Shown: piece by piece, positions 32,205 to 40,066 of the stretch
How the letters are laid out: each line of letters begins with the position of its first letter
Numbering within the stretch: position 1 is the stretch's first letter
From: Chitinophaga sp. MM2321
GTDB taxonomy: Bacteria > Bacteroidota > Bacteroidia > Chitinophagales > Chitinophagaceae
Direction: 5' to 3'
DNA: 64,000 nt
NCBI RefSeq assembly: GCF_964033635.1
Contig: NZ_OZ035533.1
Location: forward strand, 4,960,001 to 5,024,000
Made by a program: the position numbers and the translations under genes
Notes under the pieces: model-generated
Told to the model about the DNA's origin: nothing
What the model saw: the letters and a program-made list of their open reading frames with translations, nothing else
Databases searched by the model: none

Positions 32205-32576
32205 TTACTGAATTTCAACATCAGCACCAGCTTCAGTCAGCTTAGCTTTCAGGTCTTCAGCCTCAGCTTTGCTAACGCCTTCTTTTATTGCTTTAGGAGC
32301 GCCGTCAACCAGTTCTTTCGCTTCTTTCAGGCCTAAACCGGTCAGATCTTTAACGATTTTAACAACGTTCAGTTTGCTGGCACCAGCAGCTTTCAATACT
32401 ACGTTGAAAGCAGTTTTTTCTTCAACAGCAGCAGCTTCACCACCACCGGCAGCTACAACAACTGCAGCAGCAGCTGGTTCAATACCATACTCAGATTTCA
32501 GTACATCGGCGAGTTCTTGTACTTCCTTAACAGTTAAACCTACTAATTGTTCGGCTAATGCTTTTACGTCTGCCAT
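32205..32576 (-). CDS. rplL: 50S ribosomal protein L7/L12
   Basis: 123 aa. The N-terminal dimerisation helix is followed by an Ala/Gly-rich hinge (about residues 37-52). The C-terminal factor-binding domain contains [20 protein letters not shown] and [16 protein letters not shown]. It forms the ribosomal stalk with L10 and recruits translation GTPases. It sits between rplJ and rpoB as in most bacteria. Confidence 0.98.
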   Translation of the reverse strand: MADVKALAEQLVGLTVKEVQELADVLKSEYGIEPAAAAVVVAAGGGEAAAVEEKTAFNVVLKAAGASKLNVVKIVKDLTGLGLKEAKELVDGAPKAIKEGVSKAEAEDLKAKLTEAGADVEIQ

Positions 32577-32697
32577 TTTATAATGTTTTAATGTAATGTT
32601 TGTAATGTTGTTGTTGATTATATTGTGACTTGGAAGCCATGTTCATGTTGGAATTTTGTTACTTAGTTATTAAAATAACTAAATACATAAATCCCAA

Positions 32698-33225
32698 TTA
32701 CTCTGCTGCCGGTGCTTCCACCGCAACTTCGTCTTTCTTGCCTTTTTCCAGCAAAGCAGCGATCACGCGTTTTGCAGGAGATTGCAACAGACCCAGTACT
32801 TCGCCGATAAGCTCGTTCTTGGTCTTGATGTTGGTCAATGCAACCAGCTGGTTGTCGCCTATGAATACTTCATCCGCAACGAATGCAGCTTTCAGTACAG
32901 GTTTTTCCAGTTTGTTGTTGGCCTTACGGAAAGCAGAGATGATCAAAGCCGGCTCTTTCGGGCTGTCAGAGAACATCAGTGCAGTTACACCACTCAGGGA
33001 ATCAAAAACACCTTCGTATTTTTTGCTATCCAGTGATTCCAGTGCTCTGCGGATCAGGGTGTTTTTAGCCACCTTCATTTCCACTTGCTTGTCAAAGCAA
33101 ACCTTCCGCAGGGTATTCACCTGTGCAACGCTCAATGACTCCGTGTTGGTGATATAGAAGTTACTATATTGAGAGAACTTACTTTTCAGCAGCTCAACCA
33201 CTTCATTTTTTTGATCTTTATTCAT
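32698..33225 (-). CDS. rplJ: 50S ribosomal protein L10
   Basis: 175 aa, normal length. The N-terminal RNA-binding region (ELLKSKFSQYSNFYITNTESLSVAQVNTLRK) and the C-terminal helices that anchor L7/L12 dimers are present, with the short Lys/Glu/Ala tail usual in Bacteroidota. It lies between rplA (59 bp) and rplL (121 bp). Confidence 0.98.
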   Translation of the reverse strand: MNKDQKNEVVELLKSKFSQYSNFYITNTESLSVAQVNTLRKVCFDKQVEMKVAKNTLIRRALESLDSKKYEGVFDSLSGVTALMFSDSPKEPALIISAFRKANNKLEKPVLKAAFVADEVFIGDNQLVALTNIKTKNELIGEVLGLLQSPAKRVIAALLEKGKKDEVAVEAPAAE

Positions 33226-33284
33226 ATTATAACGTTTGTAGCAAGCCCCATCCTTACAGATAACGGGCTACAACTCGTGATCAA

Positions 33285-33974
33285 TTAGTTTTGAACAGAT
33301 TTAGTGTCAATTACAATACCTGGGCTCATGGTGCTGGCCATAGACAGACCTCTCAGGTAAGTACCTTTTGCAGTAGCTGGTTTCAGCTTAATGATAGCGT
33401 TGATCAGCTCCTGTGAGTTCTGTTCAATTTTATCGGAAGCAAAAGATACACGACCAATAGAAGCGTGGATGATACCAGCTTTATCAACCTTGAAGGTAAT
33501 TTTACCACCTTTCACTTCGTTCACTGCTGCTGCTACGTCGTTGGTAACAGTACCGGTTTTGGGGTTTGGCATCAGGTTACGGGGACCTAAGATCTTACCC
33601 AGTTTACCGATTTTAGGCATTACAGCAGGAGTAGCTACGATTACATCGATATCTGTCCAACCAGCTTCAATCTTCTGGATAAATTCATCCAAACCAACAA
33701 AATCAGCACCAGCTTCTCTAGCGGCTGCTTCTTTGTCAGGCGTGCAAAGCACTAACACTTTTTTAGTCTTACCAGTACCGTGTGGAAGCGTTACCATACC
33801 ACGGATAGCCTGGTCAGCTTTCTTAGGATCAACGCCTAAGCGGATATGTAAATCGACAGAACTGTCGAATTTAGTACAGTTAATATCTTTAACTAAGTTA
33901 GCAGCTTCTTTCAGGGTGTACACCTTGTTTTTGTCCACCTTAGCCTGAGCGACTTTTCTCTTTTTAGTTGCCAT
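33285..33974 (-). CDS. rplA: 50S ribosomal protein L1
   Basis: 229 aa, normal length. Conserved L1 segments: [34 protein letters not shown], and [16 protein letters not shown]. It binds 23S rRNA at the L1 stalk. In many bacteria L1 also represses its own rplK-rplA mRNA; I did not identify a binding site in this leader. Confidence 0.98.
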   Translation of the reverse strand: MATKKRKVAQAKVDKNKVYTLKEAANLVKDINCTKFDSSVDLHIRLGVDPKKADQAIRGMVTLPHGTGKTKKVLVLCTPDKEAAAREAGADFVGLDEFIQKIEAGWTDIDVIVATPAVMPKIGKLGKILGPRNLMPNPKTGTVTNDVAAAVNEVKGGKITFKVDKAGIIHASIGRVSFASDKIEQNSQELINAIIKLKPATAKGTYLRGLSMASTMSPGIVIDTKSVQN

Positions 33975-34018
33975 TTGTCGAAATGATTTAAAGTTCCTGC
34001 CTTAACAGGGTGAAACAA

Positions 34019-34462
34019 TTAGTTTTCCCAAGGGGCTTTACCATCAACAGTAATACCCATGCTACGTGCAGTACCGGCAACCATTTTCATGGCGCTGTTC
34101 AACGTAAAGCAATTCAGATCAGCCATCTTATCCTGTGCAATAGCTTCTACCTGATCCCAGGAAACCTTACCCACCTTGTTACGGTTAGGTTCTTTTGAAC
34201 CACTCTGTAATTTAGCAGCTTCCAGCAACTGTACAGGTGCAGGAGGCGTTTTAATTACGAAGTCGAATGATTTGTCAGTGTAAACAGTCAGCAATACAGG
34301 CAATACTTTCCCAATTTTATCCTGGGTACGGGCATTGAACTGTTTGCAAAACTCCATGATGTTCACACCTTTGGAACCCAGTGCGGGGCCAATTGGAGGA
34401 GCAGGGTTGGCCTGGCCGCCTTTCACCTGCAATTTCACGTACGTTGAAATCTCTTTTGCCAT
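34019..34462 (-). CDS. rplK: 50S ribosomal protein L11
   Basis: 147 aa. [23 protein letters not shown] is the conserved N-terminal segment and [22 protein letters not shown] lies in the rRNA-binding C-terminal half. It is the first gene of the rplKAJL-rpoBC transcription unit, with its own promoter at 34552-34582. Confidence 0.98.
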   Translation of the reverse strand: MAKEISTYVKLQVKGGQANPAPPIGPALGSKGVNIMEFCKQFNARTQDKIGKVLPVLLTVYTDKSFDFVIKTPPAPVQLLEAAKLQSGSKEPNRNKVGKVSWDQVEAIAQDKMADLNCFTLNSAMKMVAGTARSMGITVDGKAPWEN

Positions 34463-34551
34463 GTTTTTTGATTTAATTTGGTTAAGCGTTCGCTGCTAAA
34501 CAGAGAACTCCCAAAACTAAAAGGAACTAAAATAACCTTTTAAAGGGGATG

Positions 34552-34582
34552 CAAAGGTAAATAATAATATGAAATTGACAAA
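34552..34582 (-). promoter_or_regulatory. Promoter of rplK-rplA-rplJ-rplL-rpoB-rpoC
   Basis: On the minus strand TTTG (34579-34582), a 19-nt spacer and TACCTTTG (34552-34559) fit the Bacteroidota consensus exactly. The predicted start lies about 80 nt upstream of rplK, downstream of the nusG terminator. Confidence 0.75.
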
Positions 34583-34802
34583 AACTATTTGAAATTGGGC
34601 ATCCTTTTTGCTTATAGAGGCCTTTTTTTTACAAATCCATTGCATTCCCGGGAAAATTCCTTATTATTCAAGGTACGCGAAGGTACACCTAAATCACCAA
34701 TTTATAAAATAACCCCTTACCGGGCAACTTTCCCATCTTATTATATACGTTACAAAAACCAGCTTCCCCGCCACCCGCTTCATATTGGCACCGGATAACG
34801 CC

Positions 34803-34834
34803 AAAAAAGCGTCCCGAAGACCGGAACGCTTTTC
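34803..34834 (-). terminator. Terminator after nusG
   Basis: Stem AAAAGCGT/ACGCTTTT extended by CCG/CGG across one mismatch, with a T6 run on the minus strand, about 20 bp after the nusG stop. It separates the tuf-secE-nusG unit from the rplK unit. Confidence 0.85.
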
Positions 34835-34854
34835 AATAAAGTCAGTATAAAAAT

Positions 34855-35421
34855 TTAAGAAAGCTTTTCTACCTGCATGAAGTTCAGTTCTACCGGCGTA
34901 GCACGGCCAAAGATCTTCACGGTTACTTTCAGTTTTTTCTTGTCTTCGATCACTTCTTCTATCACACCGTTGAAGTCGTTGAATGGTCCATCAATGATCT
35001 TGATGGTTTCACCCACAATAAAAGGTTCGCTCATCGTCAATCCCTGATCGCTCAGTTCATCCACTTTACCTAACATCTTATTAACTTCCACTTTGCGGAG
35101 GGCAATAGGTTTATCCTTACCCAGGAAGTGAATCACGCCGGATACATTGCGTATGGCCTGAATTACTTCGTCGGACATTTTGCCGTCTACGGCTTCGATC
35201 ATAATATAACCCGGGTAAAAGTTCTTTTCGCGCATCACCTTTTTACCGGCAACCACTTTATAAACTTTCTCTACCGGCAGAAAAACCTGGGAGATCGTAT
35301 TACCCCAATCGGATCGGCGCACTTCAATATCCAGGTATTCCTTCACTTTTTTTTCCTTGCCACTAACAACGCGGAGTACATACCACTTTGTTTCCTGAGC
35401 AGGAATATCGGCTGCATCCAT
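34855..35421 (-). CDS. nusG: Transcription termination/antitermination factor NusG
   Basis: 188 aa. The NGN domain begins KWYVLRVVSGKEKKVKEYLD; the KOW domain is near the end (PFIVGETIKIIDGPFNDFNG). NusG binds the polymerase clamp and links transcription to Rho or the ribosome. Its start codon directly follows the secE stop with no spacer, so the two are translationally coupled. Confidence 0.97.
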   Translation of the reverse strand: MDAADIPAQETKWYVLRVVSGKEKKVKEYLDIEVRRSDWGNTISQVFLPVEKVYKVVAGKKVMREKNFYPGYIMIEAVDGKMSDEVIQAIRNVSGVIHFLGKDKPIALRKVEVNKMLGKVDELSDQGLTMSEPFIVGETIKIIDGPFNDFNGVIEEVIEDKKKLKVTVKIFGRATPVELNFMQVEKLS

Positions 35422-35622
35422 TTATTTAGCTTTGAATATTTCGTAATAATGTGATAACACAAAATTGGAAGCGGCATCCATACCCCATACCAGTGCAGTA
35501 ACAAAAATAGTTGCTATCAACACAATCATGGTAGATGACTGAAGTTCTTGCCACGTAGGCCAGGACACCTTGTAAACCAACTCATGATAAGACTCGCGGA
35601 AATAGTTTCTGATCTTATTCAT
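35422..35622 (-). CDS. secE: Preprotein translocase subunit SecE
   Basis: 66 aa with a single transmembrane segment (about 31-50: MIVLIATIFVTALVWGMDAA) and the amphipathic YHELVYKVSWPTWQEL segment before it, as in short SecE proteins. It stabilises SecY in the translocon. Position between tRNA-Trp and nusG is the conserved bacterial arrangement. Confidence 0.95.
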   Translation of the reverse strand: MNKIRNYFRESYHELVYKVSWPTWQELQSSTMIVLIATIFVTALVWGMDAASNFVLSHYYEIFKAK

Positions 35623-35730
35623 TGTATAAAGTTAACTATTTATGGTCAATTGTTTAAAGCCTAAAAAATGGTTGACTTGTTTTATTTTGTAATAACAACA
35701 ATTCAACCATTTAATTATTTATTAAACCTT

Positions 35731-35803
35731 GCACGGGTACTAGGATTCGAACCCAGATCAAAGGTTTTGGAGACCCGTATGCTACCATTGCACCATACCC
35801 GTG
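35731..35803 (-). tRNA. tRNA-Trp(CCA)
   Basis: 73 nt on the minus strand. The acceptor CACGGGT pairs with ACCCGTG; the anticodon loop TCTCCAAA reads CCA; the T arm contains GGTTCGAATCC. It lies between tuf and secE. Confidence 0.95.
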
Positions 35804-35807
35804 TATA

Positions 35808-35886
35808 AAGCCATTAGCAGTAAGCTTTCAGCAGCCAGCAAATCTATTAAAAAATACTGACATTTAATCGCCAAAGCTAATGGCTT
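35808..35886. repeat. Inverted repeat between tuf and tRNA-Trp
   Basis: Perfect 11-bp arms AAGCCATTAGC (35808-35818) and GCTAATGGCTT (35876-35886). The arm shares AGCCATTAGC with the loop of the rpoB-rpoC intergenic repeat. It lies in the 100-bp tuf/tRNA-Trp gap and may mark an RNA-processing site. Confidence 0.6.
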
Positions 35887-35903
35887 CAAATATTAGGAGT
35901 TGC

Positions 35904-37091
35904 TTATTTCAGGATTTCAGTAACCTGACCAGCACCTACTGTACGACCACCCTCACGGATAGCGAACTTCAGACCTTTATCCATTGCGATAGGCTGGATC
36001 AGTTTTACCTGTAAACCAACGTTATCACCAGGCATCACCATTTCAACACCAGCTGGTAATTCAACTTCACCTGTTACGTCAGTAGTACGGAAGTAGAACT
36101 GAGGACGGTATTTGTTGAAGAACGGCGTGTGACGGCCACCTTCTTCTTTGCTCAGTACGTATACTTCGCATTTGAATTCAGTGTGCGGTGTAATAGTACC
36201 TGGCTGGCAGATAACCATACCACGACGGATCTGAGTTTTCTCAATACCGCGCAGCAACAGACCAGCGTTATCACCTGCTTCACCTTCGTCGAGGAGTTTT
36301 TTGAACATCTCAACACCAGTACAAGTAGATTTCAGCGGCTCATCGAGCAGACCTACGATCTCAACGTTCTCACCAACTTTGATGCGACCGCGTTCGATAC
36401 GACCAGTTGCTACTGTACCACGACCTGTGATAGAGAAAACGTCTTCTACTGACATCAGGAACGGTTGATCAACCGGACGCGGAGGCAGCGGAATGTAAGA
36501 ATCCACAGCTTCCATCAGTTGGTCGATAGCAGCCACCCATTTTTCGTCACCAGCAAGAGCGCCGGTTGCAGAACCCTGGATTACAGGAACGTTATCACCA
36601 TCAAAGCCGTTAGAAGACAGCAGATCACGGATTTCGATCTCTACCAGTTCCAGCAGTTCCGGATCGTCTACCAGATCAACTTTGTTCATGAATACTACGA
36701 TACGAGGTACACCTACCTGGCGAGCCAGCAGGATGTGCTCTCTTGTTTGCGGCATAGGACCATCTGTAGCTGCCACCACGAGGATAGCACCGTCCATCTG
36801 GGCAGCACCGGTAATCATGTTCTTCACATAATCCGCGTGACCAGGACAGTCAACGTGAGCGTAGTGACGAGCAAGTGTCTGATACTCTACGTGAGCTGTA
36901 TTGATAGTAATACCTCTTTCTTTTTCTTCGGGAGCAGCATCGATCTCATCATATCCTCTCTTCTCTGCCAGACCTTTATTTGCCAAAATTGTGGTAATGG
37001 CAGCAGTCAAAGTAGTTTTACCATGATCCACGTGGCCGATGGTACCAATGTTTACGTGGGGTTTATCCCGCTTGAAGGTTTCTTTTGCCAT
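35904..37091 (-). CDS. tuf: Elongation factor Tu
   Basis: 395 aa. GTPase motifs: [24 protein letters not shown]. Domain 2 and 3 signatures ([35 protein letters not shown]) are intact. It delivers aminoacyl-tRNA to the ribosome. It is embedded in the tRNA-Thr/Tyr/Gly/Thr-tuf-tRNA-Trp-secE-nusG array, which matches the E. coli tufB order except for the extra tRNA-like element next to it and the inserted tRNA-Trp. Confidence 0.99.
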   Translation of the reverse strand: MAKETFKRDKPHVNIGTIGHVDHGKTTLTAAITTILANKGLAEKRGYDEIDAAPEEKERGITINTAHVEYQTLARHYAHVDCPGHADYVKNMITGAAQMDGAILVVAATDGPMPQTREHILLARQVGVPRIVVFMNKVDLVDDPELLELVEIEIRDLLSSNGFDGDNVPVIQGSATGALAGDEKWVAAIDQLMEAVDSYIPLPPRPVDQPFLMSVEDVFSITGRGTVATGRIERGRIKVGENVEIVGLLDEPLKSTCTGVEMFKKLLDEGEAGDNAGLLLRGIEKTQIRRGMVICQPGTITPHTEFKCEVYVLSKEEGGRHTPFFNKYRPQFYFRTTDVTGEVELPAGVEMVMPGDNVGLQVKLIQPIAMDKGLKFAIREGGRTVGAGQVTEILK

Positions 37092-37163
37092 TGTATTTTC
37101 TTTTTAGATGGTTTGTAAAGATTGTATTGATTGTTGTTTTAAAAAAACGGTTTTACAAACTTG

Positions 37164-37237
37164 TACCGTTGATGAGAATTGAACTCATGCCCTACCCCAA
37201 ATAAAAATGGGTCGCTCTTCCATTGAGCTACAACGCT
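37164..37237 (-). pseudogene. Degenerate tRNA-Thr-like element with enlarged anticodon loop
   Basis: On the minus strand an acceptor AGCGTTG/CAACGGT (one G-G mismatch), D arm GCTC-GAGC and T arm ATGAG-TTCAATT-CTCAT fold as a tRNA. The T arm and 3' acceptor half are almost identical to those of tRNA-Thr(GGT) 110 bp upstream, indicating duplication. Aligned that way, the anticodon stem ACCCA/GGGGT has an A-G mismatch and the loop TTTTTATTT has 9 nt instead of 7. If read canonically the anticodon would be TTT (Lys) on a Thr-like body. A tRNA pseudogene is most likely; an expressed noncanonical tRNA is possible. Confidence 0.6.
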
Positions 37238-37348
37238 AAGTTTTAATTTCGGAGTGCGGAATCTATAAATTCGAATTCCGAAATTCGAATTTTATGGAGT
37301 TTGTTGAGGGCGAAAAAAATCACTCAACTATTCTTCTAAAATTCAGTG

Positions 37349-37420
<72 letters not shown>

Positions 37421-37440
37421 TTGAAATTGCTTCAAATACG

Positions 37441-37513
37441 AGCGGGAGACGAGGCTCGAACCCGCGACCTACAGCTTGGAAGGCTGTCGCTCTACCAACT
37501 GAGCTACTCCCGC
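37441..37513 (-). tRNA. tRNA-Gly(TCC)
   Basis: 73 nt on the minus strand. Acceptor GCGGGAG/CTCCCGC, anticodon stem CAGCC/GGCTG type with loop reading TCC, T arm GCGGG-TTCGAGC-CTCGT. It lies 20 bp upstream of tRNA-Thr(GGT). Confidence 0.95.
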
Positions 37514-37668
37514 ATTTTAATTCACTAAGTTTCCGGAACACCGTTCAGCAACTTTCCACTTTTATGAATTATAGAATAAAAAAAAGAGCTTTAAAGGCTG
37601 TTGTACCACAGGGCTAGGGTATAATAACAACTATAACTTCTGAATTACTCACCTCCTCTCAACAACTA

Positions 37669-37701
37669 TGTTCCGCCTCTGCGAAGGGCAAAAGCGGAAC
37701 A
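37669..37701. repeat. Small hairpin between tRNA-Tyr and tRNA-Gly
   Basis: Perfect 8-bp arms TGTTCCGC/GCGGAACA with a 17-nt loop inside the tRNA precursor. Possible RNase III or processing site; otherwise the 199-bp gap shows nothing. Confidence 0.4.
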
Positions 37702-37712
37702 CGCTGTTTCTG

Positions 37713-37794
37713 TGGGCAGGATAGGATTCGAACCTATGAAGACGTAGTCAGTGGATTTACAGTCCACCCCATTTGGCCGCTCTGGAACCTGCCC
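37713..37794 (-). tRNA. tRNA-Tyr(GTA)
   Basis: 82 nt on the minus strand with a long variable arm (class II). Acceptor GGGCAGG/CCTGCCC, anticodon loop ACTGTAAAT reads GTA, T arm contains GGTTCGAATCC, discriminator A. Confidence 0.95.
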
Positions 37795-37802
37795 TAACAT
37801 TT

Positions 37803-37875
37803 TTTGATTTTGTCATTTGGTTATTCAGGTATTTAAATAATAAAATATCTAAATCTTTAAATACCCAAATAAAAA
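37803..37875. repeat. Degenerate member of the long inverted-repeat family
   Basis: The left part (TTTTTTGATTTTG, then ATTTGGTTATT) resembles the left arm of the 39943-40053 repeat. The right end TTTAAATACCCAAAT is the inverted complement of ATTTGG...GGTATTTAAA. Arms are interrupted, so it looks decayed. It lies between tRNA-Thr(TGT) and tRNA-Tyr. Confidence 0.45.
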
Positions 37876-37881
37876 CCGGTG

Positions 37882-37955
37882 AGCCAGCAGAGGGATTCGA
37901 ACCCCCGACCCACTGATTACAAATCAGTAGCTCTGGCCAACTGAGCTATGCTGGC
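37882..37955 (-). tRNA. tRNA-Thr(TGT)
   Basis: 74 nt on the minus strand. Acceptor GCCAGCA/TGCTGGC, anticodon stem CTGAT/ATCAG with loop TTGTA giving TGT, T arm CGGGG-TTCGAAT-CCCTC type. It is the first gene of the tRNA-tuf transcript. Confidence 0.95.
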
Positions 37956-38003
37956 ATCTTTCAAAAAACATTCTCTCAAAAAGTAACTCGTTGAAAGAGA
38001 GCG

Positions 38004-38033
38004 CAAAATTAAGAGAAAAAATCAATTCTCAAA
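38004..38033 (-). promoter_or_regulatory. Promoter of the tRNA-tuf-secE-nusG unit
   Basis: Minus-strand TTTG (38030-38033), an 18-nt spacer and TAATTTTG (38004-38011) closely match the Bacteroidota promoter, one base short of the usual spacer. It lies about 48 bp upstream of tRNA-Thr(TGT). Confidence 0.65.
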
Positions 38034-38103
38034 ATCTTTTTTTCAGTTTGTTACAAATATTTAAAATTTATTTGTTTCCGCTAAAACGCCCTACCATAAA
38101 GAA

Positions 38104-38156
38104 CTTTGCTACCTTACCGACCCTCTTTTTGAATCGGGATGGCAAAGGTAGCAAAG
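38104..38156 (-). terminator. Hairpin ending the rpsU-xerC-hpf unit
   Basis: Perfect 12-bp arms CTTTGCTACCTT (38104-38115) and AAGGTAGCAAAG (38145-38156) lie 32 bp after the hpf stop. The T tract on the minus strand is short (TTCTTT), so termination may be partial. Confidence 0.6.
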
Positions 38157-38187
38157 AGATTAATATTTCCAAAATTAATTTAAGGTT

Positions 38188-38487
38188 TTATTGAAATTTC
38201 TTTTCCTTTTGCTTTTTGACCTGGCTAACAAGGGAGTCAAAAGCTAAATCAAAGGACTCTTCGAAGGACTTGGATTCGTGCTTGACAAAGAGATCCTGGC
38301 GGGGAATGCGTACTCTGATTTCGGCAATTTTATCTTTAACCTGATGCGCTAAATTATCCAATTTGAGAAATACATCTACACTGACAATACGATCATAGAA
38401 AATGTTAAGCTTCTGGATTTTTTTGTTCACGTGATCAATCAATTTTGAATCAGCATCGAAATGCACAGTTTGAATTTGAACGTTCAT
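38188..38487 (-). CDS. hpf: Ribosome hibernation-promoting factor, short form (HPF/RaiA)
   Basis: 99 aa from the ATG at 38487 (MNVQIQTVHFDADSKLIDHV). An in-frame upstream extension of nine residues lacks family match. The beta-alpha-beta-beta-beta-alpha HPF/YfiA domain is complete and there is no C-terminal dimerisation domain, so it is the short type. It binds the 30S decoding centre and silences ribosomes in slow growth. It is the third gene of rpsU-xerC-hpf, an order typical of Bacteroidota. Confidence 0.92.
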   Translation of the reverse strand: MNVQIQTVHFDADSKLIDHVNKKIQKLNIFYDRIVSVDVFLKLDNLAHQVKDKIAEIRVRIPRQDLFVKHESKSFEESFDLAFDSLVSQVKKQKEKKFQ

Positions 38488-38649
38488 AGCTCTAATTTTT
38501 AAAATATTTAACAATCTAGGTTCTAGTTAGTAAACCATAGTCATAGGCATTCTCTTTTGATGTTAAAGAACTTGTTACTAATATAGTCACTTTTGTGATG
38601 CCTTTATGATCCGATGCGTAATATTTTGTTAAAATGAAAAATCAGCGCA

Positions 38650-39579
38650 CTATGCTTTCGGGTGCGCCTGCTTATAAACCTTCTTTAATTGCTCTATTGT
38701 AGTATGTGTATAAACCTGTGTAGCAGCAAGACTGGAATGTCCTAACAACTCTTTTACAGCATTCAGGTCTGCTCCATTATTGGCAAGATGTGTAGCAAAA
38801 GTATGTCGCAGCACATGCGGACTTTTCTTCTTTAAAGTTGTGATCTGATGATCTGTAAGATATTTATGTACGATGAGATATACATATTTAGGATATAAAC
38901 GCTTGCCGCTATGCGGATGCACCAGGAGTACTCCCCGCTCAAACACTTCCAGGTTACTGCGTTTTAAATCCGTGTAAGCATTGATTTGCGCGCCTAAGGC
39001 AGGACTGATGGGGATCACCCGCTCCTTCCCTCCTTTACCCATCACCTTAATGCTAAGGTTGCCATTATCAACACGGAACTCCTGCAGATAAATCAGCTCC
39101 GACAAACGGATGCCGGTCTGGTAAAAGATTTCAAAAATAAGTCGGTGGGTAATGCCTTCGAAATCATCTGTAAAGATCTGAAGGTCGGCAGGACTGCGGT
39201 TATCTTCCAGTGCACGCATGCCTTTTTCTTCAATAAATCCCGGCAACCGGCGGCTGATCTTCGGCGCCACCACTTTAATCATGGGCGACTGTTTGATCAA
39301 CTCCTGCCGCAGGCAGAATTTAAAAAAAGACTTGAGTGTGGAAATCTTGCGGTTAACACTTTTGGCGGTCATGGTATCTTCCATTAACCTGGCCAACCAG
39401 CTGCGGATCATTACATGGGTAAGGTCTCCAACAGGGGTGCTACCATAATTGAGGGTAATAAAATCAATAAACTGGAAGAGGTCATTACGATAGGCTGTAC
39501 AGGTATGACCTGAATATCGCTTCTCTAGCTCAAGGTAGGAGATGAATCGTCCGGCTAAGGAGTATAATTCTTCGTTCAA
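38650..39579 (-). CDS. xerC: Tyrosine recombinase XerC-like
   Basis: 310 aa if started at TTG 39579 (LNEELYSLAGRFISYLELEKRYSGHT). The frame extends to an ATG at 39627, but that ATG lies inside a 41-bp hairpin followed by a T run, so the later start is preferred. Catalytic residues visible: Arg in TGIRLSELI, the HVLRHTFATH box, and GHSSLAATQVYTH with the Tyr nucleophile. The N-terminal SAM-like domain is present. The family resolves chromosome dimers at dif. Position between rpsU and hpf and the normal length favour the housekeeping Xer protein over a mobile integrase. Confidence 0.9.
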   Translation of the reverse strand: MNEELYSLAGRFISYLELEKRYSGHTCTAYRNDLFQFIDFITLNYGSTPVGDLTHVMIRSWLARLMEDTMTAKSVNRKISTLKSFFKFCLRQELIKQSPMIKVVAPKISRRLPGFIEEKGMRALEDNRSPADLQIFTDDFEGITHRLIFEIFYQTGIRLSELIYLQEFRVDNGNLSIKVMGKGGKERVIPISPALGAQINAYTDLKRSNLEVFERGVLLVHPHSGKRLYPKYVYLIVHKYLTDHQITTLKKKSPHVLRHTFATHLANNGADLNAVKELLGHSSLAATQVYTHTTIEQLKKVYKQAHPKA

Positions 39580-39580
39580 C

Positions 39581-39630
39581 GCAAAAAGATTGATGATTGT
39601 AAAGTTATACAATAACCTTACAATCATCAA
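39581..39630 (-). terminator. Hairpin attenuator between rpsU and xerC
   Basis: 13-bp perfect arms TTGATGATTGTAA/TTACAATCATCAA enclose a second 5-bp stem GTTAT/ATAAC with only one mismatch (39590-39630). On the minus strand it is followed by ATCTTTTTG. It lies 37 bp after the rpsU stop, so it probably limits read-through from the highly expressed rpsU into xerC. Confidence 0.75.
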
Positions 39631-39667
39631 ATATTTTGAGTGTCCCTAGCCGATGGCTAAGACAATA

Positions 39668-39865
39668 TTAATCTTCAAATTTACCACTGGCCAACTGCTG
39701 TTTGTAAACGGCTTTTAACACCTGGTTACGACGTTTAACAGATGGTTTCGTAAAAGACTGGCGCGTTCTCAGCTGCAATAATATGCGTGCTTTCTCAAAC
39801 TTCTTTTTATACTTTTTAAGCGCCTTGTCTATGTTCTCGCAATCTTTAGAATCAATGATCAACAT
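39668..39865 (-). CDS. rpsU: 30S ribosomal protein S21
   Basis: 65 aa, basic. It shows the S21 pattern: short N-terminal beta strand, then IDKALKKYKKKFEKARILLQLRTRQSF and KPSVKRRNQVLKAVYKQQ. S21 lies near the 3' end of 16S rRNA and influences initiation. It is the first gene of rpsU-xerC-hpf with its own consensus promoter. Confidence 0.97.
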   Translation of the reverse strand: MLIIDSKDCENIDKALKKYKKKFEKARILLQLRTRQSFTKPSVKRRNQVLKAVYKQQLASGKFED

Positions 39866-39892
39866 AATTTTTGCCTCTTATTTTTAGGAACG

Positions 39893-39923
39893 CAAAGATA
39901 AAATAACATTTTATAAAAACAAA
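39893..39923 (-). promoter_or_regulatory. Promoter of rpsU
   Basis: Minus-strand TTTG (39920-39923), a 19-nt spacer and TATCTTTG (39893-39900) match the Bacteroidota consensus exactly. The -7 box lies 27 bp upstream of the rpsU ATG. Confidence 0.75.
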
Positions 39924-39942
39924 AAAGACTTGAAGATTTAGG

Positions 39943-40053
39943 GATTTTGAGATTTGGTTATTTAATTATTTGAAAATGCAGCGGATAAATAACCTATTTA
40001 AAATATCATAACCCGCTGCATCTCAAATAATTAAATAACCAAATCTCAAAATC
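39943..40053. repeat. Long inverted repeat between the XRE-S24 gene and rpsU
   Basis: Arms 39943-39984 and 40013-40053 match over about 41 bp apart from one indel and one substitution. The arm joins two modules: GATTTTGAGATTTGG, shared with the 47.6-kb repeat, and TTAATTATTTGAAATGCAGC, shared with the 41.4-kb repeat. It begins 13 bp after the XRE-S24 stop and may also act as its terminator. Confidence 0.85.
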
Positions 40054-40066
40054 TCCAAATATTTCT

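Larger units (their letters stand above)
34463..34854. other. nusG-rplK gap with terminator and promoter
   Basis: 392 bp. It holds the terminator after nusG (34803-34834) and the rplK promoter (34552-34582). Between them (34583-34802) no CDS or RNA gene is seen; plus-strand frames here lack family features. Confidence 0.6.

Noticed and set aside
37250..37345. AATTCGAATTCCGAAATTCGAATT palindrome between tRNA-like element and tRNA-Thr(GGT)
   Set aside because: Simple AT-rich self-complementary sequence inside a tRNA precursor; no evidence beyond the palindrome itself.
38650..39630. xerC as a mobile integron or phage integrase
   Set aside because: It has the conserved housekeeping position rpsU-xerC-hpf, normal length, and no attachment site, phage gene or cargo next to it.
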